Shown here piece by piece: positions 1 to 12,579 of a stretch of DNA of 64,000 nucleotides. The stretch spans positions 806,001-870,000 of the forward strand of contig NW_002476567.1 of NCBI RefSeq assembly GCF_000189635.1, read 5' to 3'. Origin of the DNA: Tetrahymena thermophila SB210. Its lineage: Eukaryota > Ciliophora > Oligohymenophorea > Hymenostomatida > Tetrahymenidae. Both the position numbers and the translations under genes were made by a program. The number at the start of each line of letters is the position of its first letter. Position 1 is the stretch's first letter. A model generated the notes under the pieces. That model was given only the letters and a program-made list of their open reading frames with translations, ran no database searches and was not told the DNA's origin.

Positions 1-1220
1 TACAGTCTTTATTATTTATTATACCTCATTTATTTTACATATCGATTTATCATAACAATTTTCATTCATTTTACTAAGAGAAGTATTATTTATTATTATT
101 ATGTTTGTGTTGTAAATATGATTTGATTTCACAAAATTTTTTCTTTAAGTTTATTAATTTCCCTTTTTAGAAACGGACAACTGAGAAATTAAAAATTGCA
201 TCTCAGTTTTAATTGATTTTGATTTTTGATTATGATAAATCTTTTGAAAAGAAAGTTCATTAACTAAATCTAATCTTAATAAAATGTAAAAACGTATAAT
301 TTCACAGAAGCTTTTTCCTTCATTTTTAAAGATGAAAACAAATTTAAATCTAAATTAAACATTTATTCTTATTTTTATATAAAAATTATTTCATTTTTAT
401 TAAAGTTATTTTAAAATAATTATTTAACATAAATTTCATTAAAATATGTGAAATATTTCAATCAACTTATTTTATTTGTTTCTGATTTCATCAATACATT
501 TAATTCAAAATGTTTTGATTTGAGGAGCAAAACCTACTTATTAAAAAATTAGTGAAAAAAACTTTACTTTAAATTTTCAAACAACTTTAAAAAATTAAAT
601 TATTATTGTTAAATTATTTTTAAAAATGATTCATAATTATCATTAATATTTCTGCTAAATATCAATTATATATGTATTATTTACATACTTCTAAAATTTT
701 TTGTACTTAATTAAATAAAAAGTTATACAGTTCAAAATAATAATTATAATAAGTTTACTTTTCTTTATTTAGCAATTTATTTATTTTTAAGTATAAAATC
801 TGAATGAAGAAAATTTTAATTTTTTGCTTTTCTTCTTTTAAAATTTATTCTTTTGAATAAAATACATTTTAAATTACCAAATAAAATTTATTTTTTGATA
901 AAATATGAAATAGGTCTTCAAATTTTAATTAATTACTTATAATTTCAATTAAAAACAAAAAATGAATAAATTTTAGATTATTCTAGGTATTTATTAATGA
1001 ATAAATAAAATTATTTTTTTAATTTTTAAAAATAAATTATTAAAACATTTTTGATAAATTAATTCATTTTTATATGCATTGAATAAGAAAAATAAATACT
1101 CACACACATATTTGATATATCTAAGCAAATGTACAAAAAAACTTCATTATTATTAAGTTAATATATTTTTATTGAAAATAGAGTAAATTCATTCATTTAT
1201 TTAGTTAACATATTTTTCCC
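1..1220. other. AT-rich intergenic spacer
   Basis: This stretch is very A+T-rich with homopolymer runs. I see no frame with recognisable protein character on either strand and no tRNA-like or hairpin structure worth reporting. The end next to the dismutase gene presumably holds its 3' UTR. Confidence 0.6.
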
Positions 1221-2045
1221 TCAAAATCTAGCAGGCAAGTTTTTAAGTTCATAAGCAAGTCCAATAATACCAGCAGCTATTCTGGGACCAGAGTGACCAT
1301 TTGTATGGGAGTCTGGGTGGTTGCCTCTACCTAAATCATCTTCATTCTTATTAACTAATACGCTTCTACCAACAACAGAATATTCTCCAAATAAAGTAAC
1401 TTTATTATTTTCAGAAGTATAATAACCATAACCAAGATCATCTGCTTTAATATTGCCTATTTAAATAATTATTTTAAAATTTTAGAACAAATTTAAAGAA
1501 ATATTTTATTTTCTTAATAAATTATTCTTTATAAGTTTATTATATTTATGTAAAACTATTTGTAGCTAAAATTTACTTTAAAATTTATTGTATTTTGCTT
1601 TTTTTGTGTAAATATTTATCCTGAAAGGCATTTAACTAAACTATGAATTATAAAATATTTTATATCTTTTGGTATAAAAATTATTTGTACCTAAATCACC
1701 CATATGAGATTCATCTTCTCTAGGACTTCCGTGCTTTTTATTAAATGGATTATAGTGAGGACCAACAGATTCTGTTCCATTAGTCAAGTCACCAAACTCA
1801 TGAATGTGAAAACCAAATAGTCCATTAGGATTTAAATTTTTAAGACGAGCTGTAATTTAAGTTTTTGAATGTAAATCTTTCTAGTAGAAAGTAACAGCAC
1901 CAGTAACATCATATCCTGGAGCAGGGTATAATATTGCAATAGCTATTCTTTCTCCTGCATTTTTTTCAGCTTTGTATGTCTTTTAATTAGAATATGAAAA
2001 TAAGGCTGTACCAGCAGCTCCTAACAAAACACTCTTTACTAACAT
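1221..2045 (-). CDS. Cu/Zn superoxide dismutase-like protein with altered copper site
   Basis: Two exons, 2045-1691 and 1456-1221, give 196 aa ending at TGA. TAA/TAG are read as Gln. The family converts superoxide to peroxide and oxygen. Residues 1-18 are hydrophobic, like a signal or targeting segment. The SOD core follows: GFHIHEFGD with His80 and His82, GPHYNP with bridging His97, then His105, His114 and Asp117 of the zinc site, and GRG plus Arg177 near the end. Zinc ligands are complete. The fourth copper ligand (human His120) is Asn154 in GRSVLVNKN. The cysteines of the usual disulfide are Thr91 and Ala180. The fold is certain; copper-dependent activity is doubtful. A copper-site change at this same position occurs in SOD-like domains of copper chaperones, so a non-catalytic role is possible. 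The start is the first ATG, just after an AT-rich leader. Confidence 0.93.
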
Positions 2046-2744
2046 CCTACTTTTTAAAATATGTTTTTTGCTTAAGTTTGTTTGTTTGTTTGTTTGTATC
2101 TATCTAGCTATTTTTAAAAGAATTTTTTAACTTATTTTGATATAAAATTTAGTTACTAGAAAATTAAAAATTTGTTCTAAATAAATATCACTCTTTGTTT
2201 GTATAAATTTTGATAATAAGGTTAACATGAGATCTCTTTGTCTTTCTTATAAAAAAGAAATTGCTAAGTAATTCTAGAAAATTACTTTTTATTCAAAAAA
2301 AATATCTTTTTTTTAATTTTTTACTGTTGATTGGCTAACATTTTTTAACTTTAAAGTGGAATATAAATGTTATGATTAAATTATAATTAATATATTTTAA
2401 TAGATAAAACAGCCATATAACAATACAAATGATGCAATTAATATATATATTTATAATCTCAGAGGAAAACATTCAAGAAGAACATTTGTTAGTAATTTTA
2501 GGATCACTGAATGAAATCTTATTCAAAAAACAAATGATTATATCTTTATCTAAATAGAATTTTAAGCTAGCACTTTTACTTCTCCAATCCACCATAATTA
2601 ATTTACAGCTTGTTAGTAATTCTATTAGAAAAAAGATATTTTTTGTTAGCAAAGAAAGATTGATAGTTAATGTGATTGATTTATGACTTTCAGTAACAAC
2701 TAAATTAAAAATATTACTTTCTTGTAGTTTTTTTTGTAATAATT

Positions 2745-2888
2745 GGCACACATGAAGATATGAAACGATGGATGGTCAGAAATGAGGACACCCAAACATT
2801 TTTATCCGGATTCTATTTTTTCCGAAGAATAAATGAAGCCTATGCATGCAACCTCTGAGAAGCAATATAAAAAAAAATTTTATATTGC
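2745..2888. other. Candidate structured RNA or hairpin element
   Basis: This block is markedly richer in G+C than its surroundings. It ends in a perfect inverted repeat: arms 2862-2872 and 2878-2888 (11 bp each) around an A5 loop. Inside lies a smaller CGGA/TCCG pairing near 2809-2826 and a CTGA that could be a D box (about 2854-2857). No good C box accompanies it and no known RNA family was recognised. It could be a small RNA gene, a terminator hairpin or a regulatory site; orientation is not settled. Confidence 0.3.
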
Positions 2889-3190
2889 ACGGTAAAGAAA
2901 TAATATAAATTGATTTATTTTTTTATATATAATTTGATAAGCAGATAGGAGAAGTTTTATATGAAAAAGAAGAGCTGCTTTTGTATGGATATTATAATTT
3001 TTTATATATTTTTATAAATTGTTTAATTGCTTTTTTATCTACTTTTTTATAATGCTTCTCCAAAAATGTTAATGATTATGATGGTAATAAAACATATATA
3101 TAGAGAAAATAATGAGTTGGTTATTGATTTATTGATGATGGTAATGTATATTCTATGAACTACGAATTACTCTTGTTTGACTTACAAACT

Positions 3191-3254
3191 GAGTGAGTGA
3201 GTGAGTTATTAGACTAATTAATTAATTACTTGCTTGCTTGATTGATTGATTGAA
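3191..3254. repeat. Cluster of tetranucleotide simple repeats
   Basis: Successive runs of GAGT, ATTA, TTGC and ATTG units follow one another within about 65 bases. This is simple-sequence DNA in a spacer, with no coding potential. Confidence 0.8.
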
Positions 3255-3563
3255 TGTATTTATGCATGTGTATGTAAGTATGTTTGTTTTTATGCTTATA
3301 CTAGCATTTTCCTTTCGAAATCTTCATACTTTATTCCTACTTAGTTACTGCTTTTTGTGTACCTAACTAAGTTTGTTCAATCAGCCTGCTTACTTGCTTG
3401 TTTTTGAGTTGAAAAGTATACGTTTTGCTTGATTAGTGCTAAAATTATATTGAAGAGCATTTAATTAAAATAATGAATTATAAGTTGAAGAGTTATTTTC
3501 TCATTCATATTATATACTCTCATCCATCCATCATAGTTAATTTTATATAAATTTATTATTAAT

Positions 3564-6224
3564 TCACTACTTAGCATTGTTGAAAACAACTAAAATTACT
3601 GTCATGTTATCACATCCAATACCCTCTATTTTTACATTAAAAATATTATTTAGATAAATTCTAATACAAAAATTTAATATAAAAAAGCTTTCAAAAATAT
3701 TTTATTTTATAAAAAATGTTCATAGAAAGAAAAGAAAAAGCGAAATATTAAAAAATTGCTATAATTAATTTAATTAATATATGAATGAGTTTTATTTACC
3801 TGAGCAATCTTTTGCAAGAATAGTATCTAGCAATTCTTCAAGAATAACTTTAAGAGGAACCTATCTGTCTAAACGTTAAATAATGAAATCCATAAGTTCT
3901 TCGTTTGATTTACATTCCCAAATACCATCACATCCCATAAGAAGGAATCTATCAGTGGTAATTAAATTCTTAGATTTAATATCAGGAACTACAGTAATCA
4001 TAGTTTTTTCAGGTTCTTTAGGATATACCTTATCGCCACCTTATTCGCCTATATCTTTATATTCGAAATCTCCCATAGCTCTAGAAAGATTCAAGTTGCC
4101 ATTGACTCTTCCTTCAGCAACAAAACCACCAGCAGCTCTAATTCTTTCTAATTCGATCTTGTCATCAGGCTTGTGATCAATAGACATAGCAAAAGGTTAG
4201 TCCTTGGAGCAAAGGACTGATCTAGAATCACCAGAATTAGCAACATATAATTAATTATTATATATAAGACATACATTTGCTGTGCAGCCTGCATAGATTG
4301 TCTATAAATCATAATCTTGATTTCCGCTTCTGCTAGGGTCTCTAAGTTAGTGAAGTTCCCTAATACCATCTTTAGTAATCATTTTTTTATCTATTGAAAT
4401 GAAAGTTTCCTTCAAAGCCTCTCCGAGATTTGTTTTGCTTTTAAAGTTGGGATTTTTTGTCAATTCTTGAACAAAATATTTCTTAACAAATTGAGCTACC
4501 TCAGAACCTATTGTTTATAAAATTAATTATCAGTAAAACAATAACCAATAAAATTCAAGCAGATTTTAGTAAAATAGATTGAGATAAGTGAATCATTATG
4601 ATTAACGAACTAATTATCTTTGAAAATCAAAGGGTAGATTGTATTTTAAAATTGAATTAAAAATATTAAAAGAGTTTTTTTGTATTTTTATTAATTGGTT
4701 AATGGATGAATTTTTACTATGCTAATTTTTTTAATGAACTTTTTTATTTTAAAATATATAAAAAGTAAATAACTAAATTTAGTATTTTTTATAAAAATAC
4801 ATCAAAATTGGATTATAATTATTTAAATTGCTAGAGACAAATCGGATAGGATTTAATTAGTTAGATTTATTGATAATTAGCTAGCTATATAAATATAAAG
4901 CTAGCTGGTGGCTATTAGATATAATTAAAATTCAAAATTTTATCAAACTAATCTTATTTTTTTTGATTTCAAAACAAATCTTATTCTAATTAAAAATTGC
5001 ACTCAAAAACACTAAATTATTTATTTATTTATTATTTTCTTCTTCCTTATTTGCTTGGAAATCATAATTGAAATTCACATTCTTTTCCTTAATGTAATTG
5101 TTTTTTATTTAAGAGTTATAGAGGAGGGGAAATGAAATAAAGTTAAAAAATTAAAATTTAAAACTTTTATAAATTTTGATTGATTCAATCGAAATTTCTG
5201 ATTGATCATTTTATTATAAGATTTCTTCTTAACTCTTTCTGTAATTTCATTTAAAAAATAAACGTAATTTGAATATTTGTTTCATGTTGTATTATCATTC
5301 ATTTTGTTTGCCTTCTTTTTTATTATGCTAAAAATTTTTGGTCCATTTAATGCTACTACATTATATTTAAAGAGTGCATTCTATTCAATAAATAAATGTT
5401 GAAAAGACATGCAAAATTTGTTCTAAACTCTTTAATTCAGGTTGGACAAAATGACATATTGGTGAAACATTTAATTATTTATCGCTAATCTATGATTGCA
5501 CCTCTGTCTGCTTGTTAATAAAATATCTATGTTACCTCCATGACCATCGAAAACACCAAAAACACAAGCATCTTCATCACCATCAATATTCATTTCAGCA
5601 ATATGAGAGTCTTCCATTGTGTTTCTCCATCCTATGTTTTATTTTTTAAATGGTTAGTTTTTAATAGGTAATAAAATAAAAGTTGAAAGGTATTGCAAAA
5701 AGCATGGCTAAAAATATCAAAAATTTTATATTTTTAATTTTAAATTGGCAGCACTATTGAGCTGATTAGTTGAACGCATTTGTCTTCTCTTTTTAAAACG
5801 TTAGTTCATATAGGTAAAAAAAATTATGATTTTGCTTCATTTTATATCTTAATATGGTTCTTAGTATAAAAATACGATTTTCTTTTTTTAAACAACCTAG
5901 GCTAATTATTAAGATATGGAATGATATTTTATGCTTTCCATTCCAGTAAAAGTTTGAATATTTGCTTGTGAGCAATAATTTATATTTTAACTTGGAGTAT
6001 TAGTTAACTAAAAGACTAAATAATCCATTAAGCGTTTAATATAAGCCATGTCTCCCAAGAATTTTCCTTTGAGTTAATTAACAGTAAGCAACAACTCTAA
6101 GAACATAAATTTTAACAAATTTTAATTATAAACCTTGCATAGAGGCAGCACAGAACTCGACCTTCTTTCCTTTATTCTAATCGTATACCTTTTCCTTTTT
6201 AGGTTATGACATATATGGTCCCAT
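3564..6224 (-). CDS. PP2C-family Ser/Thr protein phosphatase
   Basis: Four exons: 6224-6134, 5631-5536, 4507-3800 and 3625-3564, totalling 957 nt and 318 aa. All junctions are GT/AG and in phase. PP2C (PPM) enzymes are metal-dependent phosphatases removing phosphate from Ser/Thr. The family motifs appear in order: [76 protein letters not shown] and GCDNMT. The metal-binding aspartates in DGHGG, CDGIWE and GCDN are all present, so it should be active. No signal peptide or membrane segment is seen, so it is probably cytosolic or nuclear. The third intron, between exons 2 and 3, is unusually long for this window (about 1 kb). The start ATG (MGPYMS) is the first in frame. Substrate cannot be inferred. 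Confidence 0.95.
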
Positions 6225-8081
6225 TTTTCTTACAATGTTGAAATTGATGTATTTCTCTTTTGAATATGTTTTTTTTTCTTTTTTGATATTTTCTTTTTAA
6301 ACTTTTTTATTTTATTTAATTTAATTATTCAAGTAAATAAATAGTTAGGCAATTAATTCATTTCCTCTTGCTTGCTGCAAAAAGCTTTATTCCTAACATC
6401 AATTAATCAGCAAAACTCTTCAAATTGATCAATCATATACATACATACACACTTAATTACTTCCTTCTCAGTAAAATAGACCATAATATATTATTTTCTT
6501 TTTCTTTTTTTCCTTGTAAGGATTTCGCCTATTAAACTCTTTTAACGCCTCTTATCTTACCTTCAATCGATTCTCTTAGCTCCTTCTTTTTTTAGTTATT
6601 TTTCTTTTTCGTTTAATTCTTCGTCCATTAGTATATAAATAGCTAAATAAATCATTGATCTATCAACTCCTTTCTATTTTGATTATAACCTTGTCAAAAG
6701 TTTTAAATTAAAATAAATGAATATTTGATCAGCCTAATGCAAAATACTACATCAAATGATCCAAATGTAAAATTTATAGTATATTTTAAGAATATACAAA
6801 CAGAGAATATAATGAATTAATTTATTTACTGTCAAATTACATATTCATTTTTTATTAATTATTATTATTTTTTCCTTAACTACCTAAACTCCTACATTTT
6901 TAATTAATCAATTTATTAATTTTAAATAATTACCCAAAATTTAGATGGTAAAATACTGATTAAAATTCTAAATTTATAGTAGGTTTCATTTTTTATGATT
7001 TTTAAATTAATATTTTTAACTTTAAAGCTAAAGCTTCTAATTCTTCTCTTGAAAAAACATATTATTTTATTTTATAATTAAATAAATAAGACAATTATTA
7101 TAAATTAATTCAATCAATAAGCAAGTTTCTCATTTTTTTAATCATGTTTTTTAATATTTTTTATATTTACTTGTTTTAAAATGCTTTTGAATTTTAAATA
7201 GAAATATTTCATGATCTTATATTGTTTTTATATTATATAAAATATCTGAACTAAATTAATTTTTGGATTAAAAATTAAGTTTATTTTTTTATTTTACTTG
7301 ATAGTAAAAAATATCAAAGATAACAATTGATGCAATTTTTACCACTATCGTGCACACACATGATTATCTTTTGAGAATTTCTCTGGTAATGATAAATATT
7401 TAAATATATAAATTACTTTATTAACTTTTAAATACTTTTAGTTGTAAGTAAAATGACCAAAAAATGAATATTTAACTTAGTAAACTCTTCTGTGGTAAAT
7501 TTGATAAAAAATATTTTAAATTTTTATAAAAAAATACAAAAAATAAAAAGAAAACTGAAAGACTTAAATTTTTTTTAATTAGCAACGTAATAAGTTAAAA
7601 ATCTAAATTAATTTGATATCTATATTGAATGAATTCGGATGTGATTAAGAGTAAATTCTGTTTATAAAAAATAATATTTAGAAGCATAATACATCATTTT
7701 TACTTCCTTCATTAATTAGATTAAGTATATTTTTCTGTAAGGACATCACCCATCTTTCGATTGTTAAAGATATAAGTTTGTTTTACATAGCTAGCTTAAC
7801 TTTGTAGAAAAATATGATTACGATAAATATCTTTTGAAGGAATGCTTTATTTAATGGATTCTAATAGAAAAATATGACTTTTAAAAAAAATAGATTCATG
7901 GGGTGAAGATTTATCGCGAATCTTTTATAATATATATTTACATCGAAAAGCTAAACATATCAAACGAAATATCCGTATTTTTTATTATTTATCTGTTTTC
8001 ACTTCAAGAAAGAACTAAAAAATATAATTAAAATCTTAAATAAAAATTTTTAATTTCTAAATTTTCAAGAATAAGCTTAAA
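6225..8081. other. AT-rich spacer between divergent genes
   Basis: Here the PP2C gene (-) and TTD14-like gene (+) diverge, so promoters and 5' UTRs of both should lie here. There is no coding frame of note. Two small inverted-repeat elements occur: nested repeats at 7337-7391, and AAGATT/AATCTT arms at 7906-7911 and 7919-7924 around a GC-containing loop, about 160 bp before the TTD14-like start. Confidence 0.5.
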
Positions 8082-10149
8082 ATGGTCGATTATTTCCCTG
8101 TCTATAAGATTTGTTTGACTGGTGGTCCTTGCGCTGGTAAGACTACAGGTAAATGATTCGCGAATATGCCAAATTGTTTTATTATTTTACATTTACAATA
8201 AAATCCAATCTACTTTGCTAGCTTTACTCTAATTCATATTCAAATAATTATTTTTTTATAAATAGCCCTTACTACCTTAAAGGAAAAGTTAACTGAAAAG
8301 GGTCTTAAGGTATTTGTTGTCCCTGAAGTTCCTACTTTAACCATGGAAGGTGGTGGTATGGTAATAACAAGCTTTTTGATTATTAATGCCCACGATTTTT
8401 CTATTTATTATTTATCAAAAACAATCTTAAATAAATTAGATCATTATGGGTGGTTTAACTTCTGAAAATGTTTGCAGATTCTAAAGTTTGTTAATGAAGG
8501 CCTAAATCAATTTAGAAGATTACTTCATTGATCTCGCTAAGCTTAATGGAAAGCCCGCTGTTGTTCTTATGGATAGAGGTAACAATAGACTTTCATATTT
8601 ATGAGTTTTTAGATTAGAAACAATTATTGTTAAATTAGAATTGCTTTTTAATACCTTTATCAGTTTACTTATGATAAAACTAGTACAATACTATTATAAT
8701 AATTAATTTGAAAGTTGCCATGTCTAGTAACATATACTTCATTAAAAAGATATGAAAACAAAGGTGTAAACTTAAAGCATATTTTCAAATCTAAGCACAT
8801 TCCATTTAAATAAGGATCATATAAATTTAATTTAAAAATTTAGTAAGATAGAAGTGTATCTTTTAAAATAAAAACAATAAAATATTTAGCTTTGAGAAAA
8901 AAATTAAGTATTATCAAGCTTCTGTTTATGAAAATCTTTTTTTAAAATTTAAAAATACCTAAAGATATATTTTTAATTGTATTTAAATCATTAATTTAGG
9001 TGTCATGGATCCTAAGGGTTACATGGATGACAACACCTGGTAGGCAGTTTTAGACGAAAGTGGCTGGAACTCTGTTTATTTAAGAGATAAGAGATACGAT
9101 GCAGTCATTCACTTAGTTACTGCTGCTGATGGTGCTGAAAAGTTCTACACCTTAGAAAACAACGTAGCTAGATATGAAGATGGACCTACTGCTATCAAGG
9201 TTGATTAAGCCCTTCAAAATGCTTGGAGAGGTCATCCCCACCACATCATTATTGATAACTCTGCACCTTCATTCGATAAGAAGATAGAAAAGGTCATCAA
9301 TGCTGTCGAAAAGTTCGTTGGTATCCCAGTCACCACCACTTTATTTAGAAAGTTCTTAGTTGAATCATGTAATTATTAAAAAATTTAGTCTTTAGAAAGT
9401 TAAAAAATAAATTAAATGATAAAACTGATTAACTATTTTCTATTAATATAAAAATTTTTATTCATCGTTTAACGAAATACACGTAAAAAACTTGCATGCC
9501 TTCTAAATGATAAGAGAAATTTAAAAAATAAATTTGTTGTTAAGATGAAAATTAATAAAATAGTTAGTTTTATAAATTCTTTAATTTATCATTCAGTCAT
9601 TGAAGAATATTTATTAAATAATTTTTATGATTAAATGAAATTTAGACTAAATCCCTGCTGATGTCAAGACTGAAATTTTTGAAGTTGAAGAAGCCTTCTT
9701 AAAGACTGACTCTGAAAAGAATGAATTCGAAAAGATCAGAAAGAGAGGTTAAAACAACGCTTTCTCTTACGTCCACACTGTTAGACAAAAATCAAGCAAC
9801 AAAGAAATGAGATGTGAAGTTAAGAATATTATCACTGCTAGGGAATACATTAACCTCTTTGAAAAGAGAGATACCACTTTAAATATTATTAAGAAGACCA
9901 GAATTGCTTTCATTTATGACAAGCTGTAATTAATTTTCATATAATTAAAATAAAATTTAATAAATTTATAATCTTTAATTAAATTAAAATAGTTCTTACA
10001 TCTTAGAAACTTTCAAGGGCAACACTTTGCTCAGATACGAAACTGTTTCTTCTGAAACTCAACCCAAGTTACCTCCTTTCATCAAGATCACTAAGGAAGT
10101 TACTGACGATAAGTCTTTCACCACTCTCCACGCTGCTCAAGCTGAGTGA
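8082..10149 (+). CDS. TTD14-like P-loop NTPase with C-terminal CYTH-like region
   Basis: Six exons: 8082-8148, 8266-8360, 8440-8578, 9000-9368, 9646-9925 and 9993-10149, totalling 1107 nt and 368 aa. Residues 14-22 form a Walker A loop, GGPCAGKTT. Then come VPEVPT, KPAVVLMDRG, LVTAADGAEKFY and HHIIIDNSAPSF. This layout matches the AAA_28 kinase/GTPase-like fold of the TTD14 family, whose fly member binds GTP and phosphoinositides and is needed for TRPL channel trafficking. The last third, rich in charged beta-strand-like segments, fits the CYTH-like domain of that family. Exon 3 starts at 8440; an AG further on (about 8478) breaks the frame. Codon use is relatively GC-rich, as in well-expressed ciliate genes. 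The molecular role here is inferred from family only. Confidence 0.85.
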
Positions 10150-10789
10150 GATAAAATAACATAAATTTATAAGTTAATAATTAGTTTTTTATTTGTACAC
10201 TCAATTGTATATTTTTAATTTTAAATAAAGTAGTATCTTTACTCAGTTAAAAATCTTCAAATAAAATTTTTAATTCGCATAACAAAATTTTCTAAAAATA
10301 TGTTAATTGCTATTAATTAGGGATTACCTAGTTGTTTACCTTTCTTAAGCTTTTTCTATGATTAACTTTTCATTTAAATATATTTTAATGTTTGAATTTT
10401 ATCGAAATCTACCCAAAAGCATACAAACAAATTATTGAAATTTTTAGAAATTTTTTTTGATTAATAGAATATATTTTACAGATGGAATAGGTGCAGAGAA
10501 AAAAACAAATAATTAAAGCTAAATATTACATCATTCGAAAATTAAATGGTTGTTTTTATATGTTCCTATTGCTAATTAGTAGTTAAGTGTAAATTAAGAT
10601 AATAAATTTATCTATCTTGCATTCAATAAATTTTTTTGAATGCATTACTAAATTAATTTGATTATTAAATTAGGTTAAGCTTAACAAAATTACAGCAAAA
10701 TTCCTTATTTTATGATACAAAATTTCAATCAAACATATTTTGTAGAATAAAATTGATTTATAAATAAAGTTAAGTAAATATTTAGTAGA
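10150..10789. other. AT-rich intergenic spacer
   Basis: The spacer lies between two plus-strand genes. No coding frame, repeat or structured element stands out. Confidence 0.55.
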
Positions 10790-11926
10790 ATGCATCCTGC
10801 TTTACTTTTAGCAGCTTTTTAGATAGTAGGTACTTTCACAAGTTTGATCTTTAAAGGCTAATCAAGATGTGTAGTTGAAGGGTCAAACTACAACCATCCT
10901 TTTATGCAGTCAATGACTATGTACATTGGAGAAGCTCTTTGCATGTTTTTGTACATTGCATACATTACAAAATATAGAGAAAGATATCAAAAAAAATTAG
11001 CAGACGCAGAGATCAATGGTAAAAAAACCAAGATTAATCCATTATTGCTTATTATTCCTACTTCTTGTGATTTCGTCACTTCAACATTGTCTTTCTTTGC
11101 TTTAGAATTTATGCCTACTTCCCTTTATTCGATGGTTAGAGGAGGAGGTTTAATTATTACAACATTATTTTCTGTTATTTTCCTCAAAAGAAAGCTCTAC
11201 AGACATCACTATCTTGGTCTGCTTACAGTCATGATTGGTATTACTACTGCAGGTGTTGTAGTAACTTTAAATAGCTCTAGCGGTGGCAGTTAATCCAAAA
11301 TTATTCTTGGAATTATTCTACTTGTGTGCTCTTTCATTACTTTTTCATCATAAATTATTATAGAGGAAAAGTTTTTCCATTAATATGAGCTAAACCCTTT
11401 CTAAACAGTTGGACTTGAAGGTTGTTGGGGTATTTTAATTTGTGGAGTTTTTGTTGCTATTTTTAATTATGTTCCCTGCCCTTCTAGCATAGCAGATGAT
11501 TGTCCTCCTAATAAAAATTTAGAAGATGTTCCTTTCTTTTTCTAGTAAGTTTTCACAATGGAAGGTAATTAACCAGCACTCCTTATATTAATTTTATTTG
11601 GTATAATTTTGATTTTATTCTTTAATGCTATTTCTTTGGCTATCACTAAATATGTAAGCAGTTTGGCTAGAAATGTTGCTTAAGTCTGTTCTCCATTCTT
11701 TGTTTGGATGGGTTGTCTCATATTAGGATGGGAAACATTCTTATATGGCCAACTAATTGGATACGTGATTTTGGCCATTGGTACTATGATTTTTTATGAG
11801 ATAATTGTTATTCCAATCTGGGGATTCAATTAAAACACTAAAAAAGCCATAGAAAAAAGGAAAGAAGCTTAAAATCTATTAAGTGCAAACTCTAACGATG
11901 AATCTACTGGAGAAGCTGATAAATGA
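10790..11926 (+). CDS. SLC35F6-like drug/metabolite transporter
   Basis: A single-exon gene of 378 aa with TGA stop. About ten hydrophobic segments run along the protein, starting with MHPALLLAAFQIVGTF at the N-terminus. Diagnostic stretches for the SLC35F6 group of the nucleotide-sugar/drug-metabolite transporter superfamily are PTSLYSMVRGGGLIITTLF, FLKRKLYRHHYLGL and IIIEEKFFHQYELNPFQTVG. Animal SLC35F6 is lysosomal or mitochondrial; the substrate is not established, and membrane location here is undetermined. A short loop with four cysteines (CPSSIADDCPP region) lies between membrane segments. The C-terminus is hydrophilic and Lys/Glu-rich. The start is the first ATG after an AT-rich leader, and no intron is needed. 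Confidence 0.85.
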
Positions 11927-12579
11927 TTAAAACATATTCCTTAATAAATATTTTACTCTTAATATTTTTAGTTGTATTTTTTATTTATTAGTATTTTGCA
12001 AAAAGTCTAAATTTATAAAAACCCAATCAAGGATTTATGCATTTTTAACAAACAAATTTAACTACAATATTTAAAATTTTAAAAATAATATCTAAATAAT
12101 AATATATTTTTGAATGAAAATTTTATTTAAGTTTAATAAATTTTAAAAAAACTTTTAAGATTTCTAAATTATAATTTTGATTGAATTTTAATCAAATTAC
12201 AATTTAAATACTTTTTATCATTTAAAATAATAAAAAATTTAAATTAAAATAAAAAAAAATGTGTTTGTTTATTTATGCAAACTTTTGGTAAATATTATAA
12301 AATTTAGTAGCTAATAAGCTCTTTAAATAATATATAAATAAAATAATTAATTAAATCAAAATTATCAATAGAATGCTTACAATAAAATATATAAAACTTT
12401 TAAATTTAAAACACATTTTAACATTAAATTTTTAAAAGAATAAAATACTAATATCTAATTTTTGAATTTTATTAATTTAATTTAACAATTTTGATACATT
12501 TAATTTATGTTTTATTTATTTTATACAGTAGAAATTTAATTTTTAATTTATACCTAGATTAAATTTAATATTTATTTTT
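11927..12579. other. AT-rich spacer between convergent genes
   Basis: This spacer holds the 3' ends of the transporter gene (+) and the following minus-strand gene. It is extremely A+T-rich and contains no feature I can support. Confidence 0.6.

Larger units (their letters stand above)
2046..3563. other. Intergenic region with one structured GC-richer block
   Basis: The region is AT-rich except for a block around 2745-2890, described separately. It also has TTTG repeats near 2076-2096 and a cluster of tetranucleotide repeats at 3191-3254. A TGA-free frame on the minus strand (about 2473-2770) lacks a convincing start and protein character. No gene is called. Confidence 0.55.

Noticed and set aside
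2473-2770. Minus-strand frame of about 95 codons
   Set aside because: It has no ATG start, no domain and composition typical of AT-rich noise; the length is expected by chance when only TGA stops translation.
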